NCBI GenBank assembly: GCA_963755085.1
Contig: CAVWIN010000014.1
Span: 62,001 to 126,000, forward strand
Reading direction: 5' to 3'
Origin: JACVRM01 sp963755085
Lineage (GTDB): Bacteria; Actinomycetota; Thermoleophilia; Gaiellales; Gaiellaceae
Length of the DNA: 64,000 nucleotides
Shown here one piece after another: positions 17,053 to 25,141 of this stretch (the stretch's first letter is position 1; every line of letters begins with the position of its first letter). Made by a program: the position numbers and the translations under genes. The notes under the pieces were generated by a model that saw only the letters and a program-made list of their open reading frames with translations, did no database searches and was not told the DNA's origin.

Positions 17053-17831
17053 GCGTCGTCGCCGTCAACTTTCAGCCCCAGGTCCTCTGGCAGAACTGGG
17101 GCCTCGTCTGGGATCACCGCGACGAACTGCTCCACGGCCTGCTCACCGCGATGGAGGTCGCCGCGGTCGCCCTGGTGATCTCGGTGGGCGTCGGCCTCGC
17201 GCTCGCGCTCGGCCGGCTGGGCAAGCCGCCGCTCTCGTGGCTGGCCACGATCTACGTGAACGTGTTCCGCGGTATGCCCGCGCTCGTGAGCGTGATCTGG
17301 GTCTACTTCGGCTGGTCGCTCGTGCTCGGGATCAACTTCACCGTCTTCCAGGCCGGCGTGATCGCGCTCGTCCTCCTCTACAGCGCGTTCATCTCTGAGA
17401 TCTACCGGGCCGCGTTGCTGGCGATCCCGCGCGGCCAGCGCGAGGCGGGGCTCGCGCTCGGCATGCACCCGACGCGCGTCTTCGGCCGGATCGTGCTGCC
17501 GCAGGCGACGAAGATCGCGATTCCGAACATCGGCAGCATGTTCATCGGGATGATCAAGGACACCTCGACGTTCACCGTCATCGGCCTCCTGGAGGTCGTC
17601 CGCGTCACGCAGAACATCAACTCGACGACCTTCCAGCCGTTCGTCCTCTACACGGCCGCCGCCTTGCTCTACGTGATCGCGGCGTTCGCCGTCGACTTTC
17701 TCTTCCGCGCCATCGAGCGGTCGCTGAGCACGCCGCCGTCGGGACGGATCGCGCGCGCGGTGACCGGCCGTCGCCGTCGCCGCATCGACCTCGTCGTCCA
17801 GAAGGTCGAAGCGGTCTCGGGAAGGAGCTAA
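17049..17831 (+). CDS. amino-acid ABC transporter permease
   Basis: 260 residues, starting at GTG overlapping the ATPase stop. It has about five hydrophobic spans and the HisM/GlnP motif: NVFRGMPALVSVIWVYF, YSAFISEIYRAALLAIPRGQREAGLALGM (in parts; the EAA loop that docks on the ATPase), then LPQATKIAIPNIGSMFIGMIKDTS. The C-terminal tail is basic. One permease only, so a homodimer is expected. Confidence 0.9.
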   Translation: MSVVAVNFQPQVLWQNWGLVWDHRDELLHGLLTAMEVAAVALVISVGVGLALALGRLGKPPLSWLATIYVNVFRGMPALVSVIWVYFGWSLVLGINFTVFQAGVIALVLLYSAFISEIYRAALLAIPRGQREAGLALGMHPTRVFGRIVLPQATKIAIPNIGSMFIGMIKDTSTFTVIGLLEVVRVTQNINSTTFQPFVLYTAAALLYVIAAFAVDFLFRAIERSLSTPPSGRIARAVTGRRRRRIDLVVQKVEAVSGRS

Positions 17832-17876
17832 TGTCCACGACCACCGGCCGTTCGGCCGACAGAAGGAGGGGTTAGC

Positions 17877-18719
17877 ATGAAACGAACACGCAGCCGGCGC
17901 GCGCCGGCGGCCGCGGGGATCCTCGCGGTCCTCGTCGCGGTGCTGGCGGTCGTCGCCACAGGGGCGATGGCCAAGCCGCAAGCGAGCAGCAACCCGTACC
18001 ACCTGCGGAACCCGGGGACGCTCACAGTCGGGATGACCCTGCAGTTCAAGCCGGAGATGTACCTCGACTCCAAGGGCAAGCCCGCGGGCTACGACGTCGT
18101 GCTGATGAAGCTGCTGGCGAAGCAGTTGGGCGCCAAGCTGGACATCAAGAACCTCGACTTCAACGGCCTCATCCCGGGTCTCGTCGCCAAGAAGTTCGAC
18201 ATGGTCAGCGTCGGCCTGACGGCGACCCCCGAACGCAAGAAGTCGGTCTCGTTCAGCCGGCCGTACGTGCCGTACGCACAGATCCTCGCGGCGGCGAAGG
18301 GCGACACCACGCCGGCGACGATTGCAGCGTGGAACGCGTCCGACAAGACGATCACCTCGCTCCAGGGCTCGACCGCCGAGCAGCTCGTGCAGAAGACCTT
18401 CCCGAACGCGACGTCTCACTCGTTCCCCGACCAGAACGCCGCCTTCCTCGAGGTCGCCACGGGTCGCGCGAACGGGATCGTGGTCGAGAACTACCTGCTC
18501 GCGCAGTTCAACAAGTCCAACGGGAACACGCTCAAGGAGGTCGCGTTCCCGAAGCCGCTGCACGTCGAGTACGGCTCGTACGCCGTGCAGAAGGGCAACA
18601 CCGCGCTCGCGAACTACCTGAGCAAGTTCGTCTGCAAGCAGCAGAAGAGCGGGAACCTCGCAAAGGTCTACAAGGCGACGATCGGGGCGCCGCTGCCGCC
18701 GATGCCGGCCTGCCACTGA
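17877..18719 (+). CDS. amino-acid ABC transporter substrate-binding protein
   Basis: 280 residues with a Sec signal (KRTRSRR then a hydrophobic run to GAMAKPQ, cleavage near residue 32). The SBP family 3 signature appears as GTLTVGMTLQFKPEMYLDSKGKPAGYDVVLMKLLAKQLG (in parts), then NGLIPGLVAKKFDMVSVGLTATPERKKSVSFSRPY, typical of polar amino-acid binders. An AGGAGGGG site lies 6 nt before the ATG, preceded at 17845-17858 by a CGGCCG-TT-CGGCCG hairpin that could balance SBP and permease expression. The ligand is not readable; hydroxyproline or a derivative is inferred from the next genes. Confidence 0.9.
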   Translation: MKRTRSRRAPAAAGILAVLVAVLAVVATGAMAKPQASSNPYHLRNPGTLTVGMTLQFKPEMYLDSKGKPAGYDVVLMKLLAKQLGAKLDIKNLDFNGLIPGLVAKKFDMVSVGLTATPERKKSVSFSRPYVPYAQILAAAKGDTTPATIAAWNASDKTITSLQGSTAEQLVQKTFPNATSHSFPDQNAAFLEVATGRANGIVVENYLLAQFNKSNGNTLKEVAFPKPLHVEYGSYAVQKGNTALANYLSKFVCKQQKSGNLAKVYKATIGAPLPPMPACH

Positions 18720-20159
18720 TCGAACCCGAGCCTCCCGATCTCCTCGTCGTCGGCGGCGGCCCTGCGGGGCTCGCCGCCGCCGTCGAGGCGGCAGCCGCCG
18801 GTCTGTCGGTCACGCTCGTCGATGAGCGGCCGTCCCTGGGCGGGCAGATCTTCAAGCAGCCCGGCCCGGGGTTCCGGGTCACGGCTCCGGACGAGCTCGG
18901 CGCCGACTTCCGCCGCGGGCGGGCGCTTATCGAAGCGGCCGAACGCTCGGGTGCGCGCCTGCTCACGCAGACGGGTGCGGTAGCGATCGACGGCACGTCG
19001 GTCGTGCTCCTCGAGGAGGGCGGGCACGCGCGAACGGTCGAGGCCCAGCGCGTGCTCATCGCACCGGGGGCGCACGACCGCCCGGTCGCGTTCCCCGGCT
19101 GGACGCTTCCGGGAGTGATCACCGCCGGCGGGGCCCAGACGCTCGTGAAGACCCAGCGCGTGCTGCCCGGGCGGCGGATCGTGTTCGCGGGCAGCGGGCC
19201 GCTGGCGCTCGCGTTCCCCGCGCAGCTCCGCGGCTACGGCGCGAACGTGACACTCGTGCTCGACGCAGGCCCCTCGCCTGGCCCGCGCGACGCAGCGCGC
19301 CTGCTCGGGGCCGCGCGCGGCAACATCACGCTCCTCCGCGACGCACTGGCGTATCGAGCTGCACTCCTGCGCGCGCGGGTGCCGCTCCGCTACGGGCGCA
19401 TCGTCCTACGCGCCGAGGGCGACGGCCGCGTCGAGACGGTCGTCCACGCCGCCGCCGACCCCGACTGGCGGCCGGTGCGCGGCACGGAGGAGCGGGTCGA
19501 GGCGGACACCCTCTGCCTCGGATACGGATTCTTCCCCTCCGTCGACCTGCTGCGGCTCGCCGGCTGCGACTTCGCCTACGACGAGGACCTCGGCGGACCC
19601 GTCGTCGCCGTGGACGAGTGGGGCAGGACGACCGTGCCCGGCGTCCTGGCGGCCGGGGACGGCACAGGGGTCGCCGGCTCCTTCGTCGCCGCCGACCAGG
19701 GACGCCTCGCCGCACTCGGCGCTGCGCTCGACCTCGGCGCGCTCGCGCCCGCGGCCGCACGCGAGCGCGGCGAACCGGTTCGGCGCCGCCTCGCCGAGAA
19801 GGAACGGCTTCCGGGATGCGCTCCGCCGCCTCCACCGGATCGGCCCCGGGATCTACGAGCTGGCGACGCCGGAAACCGTCATCTGCCGGTGCGAGGAGGT
19901 GACGGCCGGAGCACTCGAGGCGGCCGTCGCCACGACCGCCGACGTCAACGTCGTCAAGACGCTGACGCGCGTGACTATGGGGCTCTGCCAGGGCCGCAAC
20001 TGCCAGCGCCACGTCGCCGCGGCGATTGCGCGGCGCCACGGCCGCGCGATCGGTGCGCTCCCGGTCGCGACGCCGAGGGCTCCGGCGCGGCCGGTTCCGA
20101 TCGGCGCCGTCGCCGACGCGTCCGTCGAGGACCGAGGGTTCTTCGCCGTCGATGCCTGA
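18716..20159 (+). CDS. FAD/BFD-domain amine dehydrogenase alpha subunit (HcnB/opine oxidase/D-hydroxyproline dehydrogenase-like), one +1 frameshift
   Basis: About 480 residues if the shift near 19801 is repaired. The N-terminus has the Rossmann motif LVVGGGPAGLAAAVEAA and LGGQIFKQPG; the second nucleotide site is IVFAGSGPLALAFPAQL; the C-terminus carries BFD-like Fe-S cysteines VICRCEEV and GLCQGRNCQRH. These define the alpha subunit of three-component amine dehydrogenases. No ATG, GTG or TTG lies in frame near the start. The frame reaches the Rossmann motif through CTG at 18716, overlapping the TGA of the binding-protein gene as CTGA. Reading changes from ...RRLAEK to NGFRDALRRLHRIG by one extra base at 19801-19802, so the gene is a decayed copy or a consensus error. 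Confidence 0.75.
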
Positions 20160-21399
20160 TCCGGTCACACCGGACGGCGGCTGGCTGCCGGCATCGGCCC
20201 TGCGCGCGCAGCTGCCCTCGAGCACCGATGTGCTCGTCGTCGGCGGCGGCCTCGCCGGGACGGCGCTCGCGTACTACCTCGCGCGCGCTGGCGTCGAGGT
20301 CGTACTCGTCGAGCGCGGCGAGCTGAACCGCGAGGCCTCGGGCACCAACGCCGGCAGCTTTCATTTCCAGATCGCGCTCCACCAGCTGACGGCGCTCGAG
20401 ACCGCGAACGTGCAAGACCGACTGGAGACGGAGGTCCGGCTCCATGCCGAGGCCGCCCAGGTGTGGAAGACGCTTGAGCGCGAACTGGAGGGCCCGCTCG
20501 ACATGCACATCACCGGCGGCCTGATGGTCGCCGAGACGCCCGACGAGCTCCGGCTCCTGCACGAGAAGCACCAAATCGAGGAGCAGTCCGGCCTGGAGAC
20601 GCACGTCCTCGAGGGCGAGGAGCTGCATGCCTTCGCGCCCTACCTCGCGGACGACCTGCTCGGCGCCACCTGGTGCCCGGACGAGGGGCACGCAAACCCG
20701 ATGCTCGCCGCCCCGCTCTATGCGCTCCGTGCGGCGGGCGCCGGCGCGGAGCTGCGCACGCACGCGGCCGTGACCGCGATAGACCTGGACCCGGGCGGCG
20801 GCGCAGCGCGCTTCGCGGTCTCGACGACGGCCGGCACAATCACTGCGAATCGGGTCGTCAACGCGGCCGGTGCCTGGGCGAACGAGATCGCGGCGCTCGT
20901 CGGCCAGCGGCTGCCGATCCGCGCCGAGGGCCTGCACCTGAACGTGACCGAGCCCTGGGAGCACGTGCTGGAGCCGATGGTGCAGCACATCGGCCGGCGG
21001 CTGACGCTCAAGCAGTCGGCGAACGACACCTTCATCATCGGCGGCGGCTGGCCGGCGAGACCGGAGCCGCCGCCGCGCCGCTTCTCGACCACCTGGGAGA
21101 GCACGGCGGGCAACGTCGCGGTCGCCCTGCGGGTGCTGCCGCTGCTCGCGGATGTGCGGATCGTGCGAACCTGGTCGGGCGTCATGGCCTTCACGGACGA
21201 CCTGGCGCCGATCGTCGGCGAATCCGCCCGCCTGCCGGGCTACCACACGCTGATCGCGACCACCGGCTTCACGCTCGGGCCGCTGATGGCGCAGCTCCTC
21301 GCGGAGGAACTCGCGACCGGCAAGCCGACGGTGCCGCCCGCCTACGCCGTCGACCGCACTCCGCCCCGTCCATCGACCACCGTCACGAGGGAGCCATGA
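20152..21399 (+). CDS. FAD-dependent amine/D-amino-acid dehydrogenase beta subunit (HcnC/DadA-like)
   Basis: 415 residues. FAD site VLVVGGGLAGTALAYYLARAG at about residues 27-47, then EASGTNAGSFHFQ, RVVNAAGAWANEIAALVG and WSGVMAFTDDLAPIVGE, as in the DAO fold. This is the catalytic subunit that oxidises secondary or primary D-amines to imines in HcnABC, opine oxidase and D-hydroxyproline dehydrogenase complexes. The start overlaps the alpha-subunit stop by 8 nt; the DapA-like gene overlaps the end (ATGA). The 2Fe-2S gamma subunit is encoded three genes downstream. Confidence 0.85.
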   Translation: MPDPVTPDGGWLPASALRAQLPSSTDVLVVGGGLAGTALAYYLARAGVEVVLVERGELNREASGTNAGSFHFQIALHQLTALETANVQDRLETEVRLHAEAAQVWKTLERELEGPLDMHITGGLMVAETPDELRLLHEKHQIEEQSGLETHVLEGEELHAFAPYLADDLLGATWCPDEGHANPMLAAPLYALRAAGAGAELRTHAAVTAIDLDPGGGAARFAVSTTAGTITANRVVNAAGAWANEIAALVGQRLPIRAEGLHLNVTEPWEHVLEPMVQHIGRRLTLKQSANDTFIIGGGWPARPEPPPRRFSTTWESTAGNVAVALRVLPLLADVRIVRTWSGVMAFTDDLAPIVGESARLPGYHTLIATTGFTLGPLMAQLLAEELATGKPTVPPAYAVDRTPPRPSTTVTREP

Positions 21400-22340
21400 A
21401 CAGAGACGACGTCACCTGGCGCGGCTACTGGCCCGCTTGCCCCACGCCGTTCGCTCCGGACGGCGCGTATGACCCGGATGCGCACCGGGCGCTGCTGGAC
21501 TGGTACGTCGCCGAGGGGATGCACGGGGTCTTCATCAATGGCACGACGGGCGAGTGGTTCTCGCAGACCCCCGAGGAGCGCCGCCTCGTCGCCGAGAGCG
21601 CGATCGACGCCGTCGCCGGGCGCGTCCCCGTCGTGATCGGCTGCACGGCTCTGACGGCGCGCGAGGCCGCCGAGCTCGGCCGCCACGCGCTCGCCGCGGG
21701 GGCGAGCGGGATCGGCTCGACGCCGCCGCCCTATTCGAAGACGTTCCCGGACGAGACGGTGCGCTACTTCCAGGACATCTCGGACGGCGTCGACGGGCCG
21801 GTGATGGTCTACAACTGGCCGCACGGGACGAGCGTCGACATCGGCCCCGAGCTCGCCGAACGGCTCGCGTCCGTCGGCAACGTCGTCGCCATCAAGGACA
21901 GCACCCCGAAACTGGAGCAGTTCTTCGAGACCACGCGCCGCGTGCTCGGTGAGGTCCGCGTCTTCGGCGCGTTCATGTCCGTCGTGGGCCTCGAGTTCCT
22001 GCTCGAGCACGGGGGCGACGGCTTCATCGGCGGCGGCTCGCTCTGGGGCGCGGCCGATGCGGACTTCTGGGAGGCCGTCTGGCGCGGCGACATCGAGACG
22101 GCGCGCGAGCACGCGCGGCGCACGGACGAGCTCTTCCCGAAGCTCTGGCTCCCCGGCGGCTGGGCCGGGCAGTTCGGGGCGTACCAGAGCCAGTTGAAGG
22201 CGCTGATGCGGATGCTCGGCCAGCCCGGCGGCGAGGTCCGCCTGCCGCGGCTGCCCGTGACCGACGAGGACAGCCTGCGCCGGATGCGGGAGATCCTCGT
22301 CGAGGCGGGCCTGCTGCGCGAGGCCGTGGAAGCCGGATGA
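21396..22340 (+). CDS. dihydrodipicolinate synthase family lyase (pyrroline-hydroxycarboxylate deaminase-like)
   Basis: 314 residues of a TIM-barrel class I aldolase. GTTGE (INGTTGEWFSQTPEER) is the carboxylate-binding loop, the Tyr is in VMVYNWPHG and the Schiff-base Lys is in VVAIKDSTPKLEQ, so the catalytic residues are intact. In hydroxyproline degradation a DapA homologue deaminates 1-pyrroline-4-hydroxy-2-carboxylate to 2-oxoglutarate semialdehyde. The neighbours here (amine dehydrogenase before, semialdehyde-type aldehyde dehydrogenase after) match that order, but other DapA-type lyases cannot be excluded. Translation is coupled on both sides by ATGA overlaps. Confidence 0.8.
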   Translation: MNRDDVTWRGYWPACPTPFAPDGAYDPDAHRALLDWYVAEGMHGVFINGTTGEWFSQTPEERRLVAESAIDAVAGRVPVVIGCTALTAREAAELGRHALAAGASGIGSTPPPYSKTFPDETVRYFQDISDGVDGPVMVYNWPHGTSVDIGPELAERLASVGNVVAIKDSTPKLEQFFETTRRVLGEVRVFGAFMSVVGLEFLLEHGGDGFIGGGSLWGAADADFWEAVWRGDIETAREHARRTDELFPKLWLPGGWAGQFGAYQSQLKALMRMLGQPGGEVRLPRLPVTDEDSLRRMREILVEAGLLREAVEAG

Positions 22341-23290
22341 CTCCCTTCCAGGGCGTCGACCACGTGGGCGTCGGCGTCTCGGACGTCGACGCGGCGATCG
22401 ACTTCTACGGCCGGCACGTCGGGTTCGACCAGGTGCTCTTCGACCGTACCGGCGAGCTGCCCGGGTTGGAGGCGTTCGCGGGACGCGCGCCGCACGCGCG
22501 CGTTGCGATGCTCGCAAACGGCGGTGCGACGCCGATCGGCCCCGGGCGGGTCAAGCTCGTGCAGGTGCTCGACCGGGACGGGCCGCCGTCCGTGCCCGAG
22601 GGCCAGGCCTGGGGCGAGGTCGGCGTGTGCGAGATCTGCCTGCACGTCCGCGGCGTGCAAGCCGTCCACGAGGCGCTCGTCGCAGCGGGCTGCGCGTCGC
22701 TGATGGAGCCGATGAGCGCGGACGTTCCGCCCGCGGGCGTGACGCTCGACATCGCGTACGTCGCCGACCCGTGGGGGACGAAGCTCGAGCTGATCGAGTG
22801 GACCGGGCTCTGGCACTCGCTGCCCGGGGCGCCGCGGGCCGAGGGCGTCAACCACGTCGCGTTCGGCGTCACGGACATGGCCCGGACGCGCGCCTTCTAC
22901 GAGCGGCTCGGCTTCACCGAGCTGCTGTTCGAGTCGGTCGACTTCTTCGACCCGATGGCGCCGTGGTACGAGCCGCCGTGGTACGACCCCGCGCACCTGC
23001 CGGCCCAGCACATGACGATGCCGATGGCCGCGCAGGGGGCCGCGATCGAGCCGGTCGTGCTCGATCCCCCAGGCCACGACTGCCGCGGCGAGTGGGGACA
23101 CCTCGGCCCCATGGACTTCGGCATCCGCGTGCCGAACGTCGACGCGGCGGTCGCCGAGTTGCGTGCCGATGGAGCGGACGTGCACGGAGACCCCATTACG
23201 GTCGACCTCGGCGGCGGACGTGAGTGGCGCTACGCGGCGATCGCCGAGCCGGACGGCAACTACGTGACGCTCGTCGAGGCGCGCTACTGA
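22337..23290 (+). CDS. two-domain VOC (glyoxalase/extradiol dioxygenase-fold) protein
   Basis: 317 residues with two VOC modules. The first begins VDHVGVGVSDVDAAIDFYGRHVG and ends TKLELIEW; the second begins VNHVAFGVTDMARTRAFYERLG and ends YVTLVEARY. His at each start and Glu at each end are the usual metal ligands. The family includes epimerases, isomerases and dioxygenases, so the reaction is open. The gene is embedded by ATGA overlap in what otherwise looks like a hydroxyproline operon, where a VOC protein is not a standard member. It may handle an alternative intermediate or indicate that the substrate is not hydroxyproline itself. Confidence 0.75.
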   Translation: MTPFQGVDHVGVGVSDVDAAIDFYGRHVGFDQVLFDRTGELPGLEAFAGRAPHARVAMLANGGATPIGPGRVKLVQVLDRDGPPSVPEGQAWGEVGVCEICLHVRGVQAVHEALVAAGCASLMEPMSADVPPAGVTLDIAYVADPWGTKLELIEWTGLWHSLPGAPRAEGVNHVAFGVTDMARTRAFYERLGFTELLFESVDFFDPMAPWYEPPWYDPAHLPAQHMTMPMAAQGAAIEPVVLDPPGHDCRGEWGHLGPMDFGIRVPNVDAAVAELRADGADVHGDPITVDLGGGREWRYAAIAEPDGNYVTLVEARY

Positions 23291-23291
23291 G

Positions 23292-23603
23292 ATGACGTTG
23301 CGGCTCCCCGACGGCCACGGGCTCGTGCGCGGGCGAATGGTCGCTCTGTCGCTCGACGGTCGCCCGGTCACGGCGTACGAGGGCGAGAGCGTGGCCGCCA
23401 TGCTGCTCGCCGAGGGGCACGTCGCGACGCGGGTCACCCGCAGCGGCGAGCGACGCGGTGTCTTCTGCGGCATGGGCGTCTGCCATGACTGCCTCGTCGT
23501 CGTCGACGGCGTCCCCAACACCCGCGCCTGCGTGACGTGGGTACGCGACGGCATGGACGTCCGCCGCCAGGACGGGCTCCGCGCACTCGAGGAGGAGCGC
23601 TGA
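23292..23603 (+). CDS. 2Fe-2S gamma subunit of the amine dehydrogenase (HcnA-like)
   Basis: 103 residues, the normal size for the small ferredoxin-like subunit. The four cluster ligands are visible in VFCGMGVCHDCLVVVDG and NTRACV. It completes the alpha (18.7 kb) and beta (20.2 kb) subunits, although two other genes separate it from them. It follows the VOC gene by 1 nt and its TGA overlaps the ATG of the aldehyde dehydrogenase. Confidence 0.85.
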   Translation: MTLRLPDGHGLVRGRMVALSLDGRPVTAYEGESVAAMLLAEGHVATRVTRSGERRGVFCGMGVCHDCLVVVDGVPNTRACVTWVRDGMDVRRQDGLRALEEER

Positions 23604-25021
23604 TGCAGATGTACGTCGCCGGCGAATGGCGCCCGGCCGCACGCGAGGAGGAGGTCACGAACCCCTACGACGGCGAGGTGGTCGACACCGTTCCGGTGGC
23701 CGACGCCGACGACGCCCGCTCTGCGATCGCGGCCGCCGTCGAGGGCGCCGCCGCCATGCGCCGCCTCACGGCGTGGGAGCGGAACGACGCGCTGCGCCGC
23801 GCGGCCGACCTGCTCGACGGACGCGTGGACGACCTCGCGCGCACGATCGCGCTGGAGGTCGGCAAGCCGCTCGCCGAGGCGCAGTCCGAGGCCGGGCGCA
23901 TCGCCGACCTGCTCCGTCTCTCGGGCGCGGAGGGAGCGCGCATGCACGGCGAGACCGTGCCGGTGGACGCGGCCCCAGCCGGCGCCGGCAAGCTCGCCTT
24001 CACGCTCCGGCAGCCGTGCGGCATCGTCGTCGCGATCACGCCGTTCAACTACCCGGCCCTCCTCGTCGCGCACAAGATCGGGCCCGCACTCGCCGCCGGG
24101 AACGCGGTCGTGTTGAAGCCGGCGCGGCAGACGCCGCTGACCGCCCTCTTCCTGACGCGCGTGCTGCTCGAGTCCGGCCTCCCCGAGCATGCGATCCAGT
24201 GCATCACCGGGCCGGGGTCGGAGCTCGGCGTCGCGCTCTGCACCGACCCGCGCGTGCGGAAGATCAGCTTCACGGGCTCGACGACGGTCGGCGAGCAGAT
24301 CACCCGCGTCGCCGGCGTGAAGCGGCTCTCGCTCGAGCTCGGCTCGAACTGCCCGCTGATCGTGCTCCCGGACGCCGACCTCGACGCCGTCGCTGCGGCC
24401 ACCGTCACCGGCGGATACGTCAACGCGGGCCAGGTCTGCATCTCCGTGCAGCGCGTGCTCGTCGCCGACGAGGTGTACGGCGATTTCGTCGAGCGGCTGG
24501 CGCCTGCGGTCGAGGGCCTCCGTACGGGCCATCCGCTCGATCCGGGCACGAGCCTCGGCCCGGTCATCTCGACCGGCGAAGCGGAGCGTGTCGAGCGCAC
24601 GATCCGCGAGGCGGTGGACGGCGGCGCCACGCTGATCACCGGCGGCGAGCGGGATGGCGCGGTCGTCGCGCCCACTGTCGTCGGCGACGTCGACCCCGCC
24701 ATGGCGATCTCGCGGCAGGAGCTGTTCGGGCCTGCGGTCGCGCTGACGCGCGTCGGTGGCGTCGACGAGGCGATCGCGCTCGCCAACGACAGCGACTACG
24801 GCCTCGGCGCCGGCGTCTTCACGCAGGACGTCGACCACGCGCTCCGCTTCGCGCGCGAGGTAGACGCGGGCTCGATCCACATCAACTCCTCGCCGCTCTG
24901 GCGCGCCGATCCGATGCCCTACGGCGGGCTCAAGGGCAGCGGCATCGGCAAGGAGGGGCCGCGCTCGGCGATCGAGGAGATGACCGAGCTGAAGACGGTC
25001 GTCTTCCACCCGCGGTCGTGA
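23603..25021 (+). CDS. aldehyde dehydrogenase (semialdehyde type)
   Basis: 472 residues. The catalytic Asn is in AITPFNYPALL, the Glu in LSLELGSNCPLIVL, the nucleophilic Cys in NAGQVCISVQRV, and NAD binding is shown by FTGSTTVGEQI. It ends the transporter/dehydrogenase operon. By position the product would be 2-oxoglutarate semialdehyde dehydrogenase, converting the DapA-like product to 2-oxoglutarate, which is inference. The start is the ATG overlapping the 2Fe-2S subunit stop; a second ATG two codons later would also do. Confidence 0.85.
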   Translation: MQMYVAGEWRPAAREEEVTNPYDGEVVDTVPVADADDARSAIAAAVEGAAAMRRLTAWERNDALRRAADLLDGRVDDLARTIALEVGKPLAEAQSEAGRIADLLRLSGAEGARMHGETVPVDAAPAGAGKLAFTLRQPCGIVVAITPFNYPALLVAHKIGPALAAGNAVVLKPARQTPLTALFLTRVLLESGLPEHAIQCITGPGSELGVALCTDPRVRKISFTGSTTVGEQITRVAGVKRLSLELGSNCPLIVLPDADLDAVAAATVTGGYVNAGQVCISVQRVLVADEVYGDFVERLAPAVEGLRTGHPLDPGTSLGPVISTGEAERVERTIREAVDGGATLITGGERDGAVVAPTVVGDVDPAMAISRQELFGPAVALTRVGGVDEAIALANDSDYGLGAGVFTQDVDHALRFAREVDAGSIHINSSPLWRADPMPYGGLKGSGIGKEGPRSAIEEMTELKTVVFHPRS

Positions 25022-25056
25022 CCGGCGGCGGCATCCGAGACCTCTCCGAAGCCCGC

Positions 25057-25086
25057 TTGACGGGCCTGGAGGAGCGGGCATAGCCT
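25057..25086 (+). promoter_or_regulatory. promoter of the aminotransferase/GcvP operon
   Basis: TTGACG (25057-25062), 18 nt, TAGCCT (25081-25086), 55 nt before the aminotransferase ATG. The operator at 25113 lies in the untranslated leader. Confidence 0.45.
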
Positions 25087-25112
25087 GTCCTGCGATGGCG
25101 CGTAGCGCACAG

Positions 25113-25131
25113 CTGTTCGACATCCGAACAG
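25113..25131. promoter_or_regulatory. 19-nt palindromic operator CTGTTCG-N5-CGAACAG
   Basis: Perfect 7-bp inverted repeat with a 5-nt centre, between the promoter and the Shine-Dalgarno sequence AGGAGGG of the aminotransferase gene. It shares half sites with the palindrome at 13716, so the IclR protein encoded at 11.3 kb may act on both; this is inference. Confidence 0.5.
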
Positions 25132-25141
25132 GAGGGTCGGC

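Noticed and set aside
18716..23603. Hydrogen cyanide synthase (hcnABC)
   Set aside because: Subunit similarity is shared with D-hydroxyproline and opine dehydrogenases, and the transporter, DapA-like and aldehyde dehydrogenase neighbours point to amino-acid catabolism.
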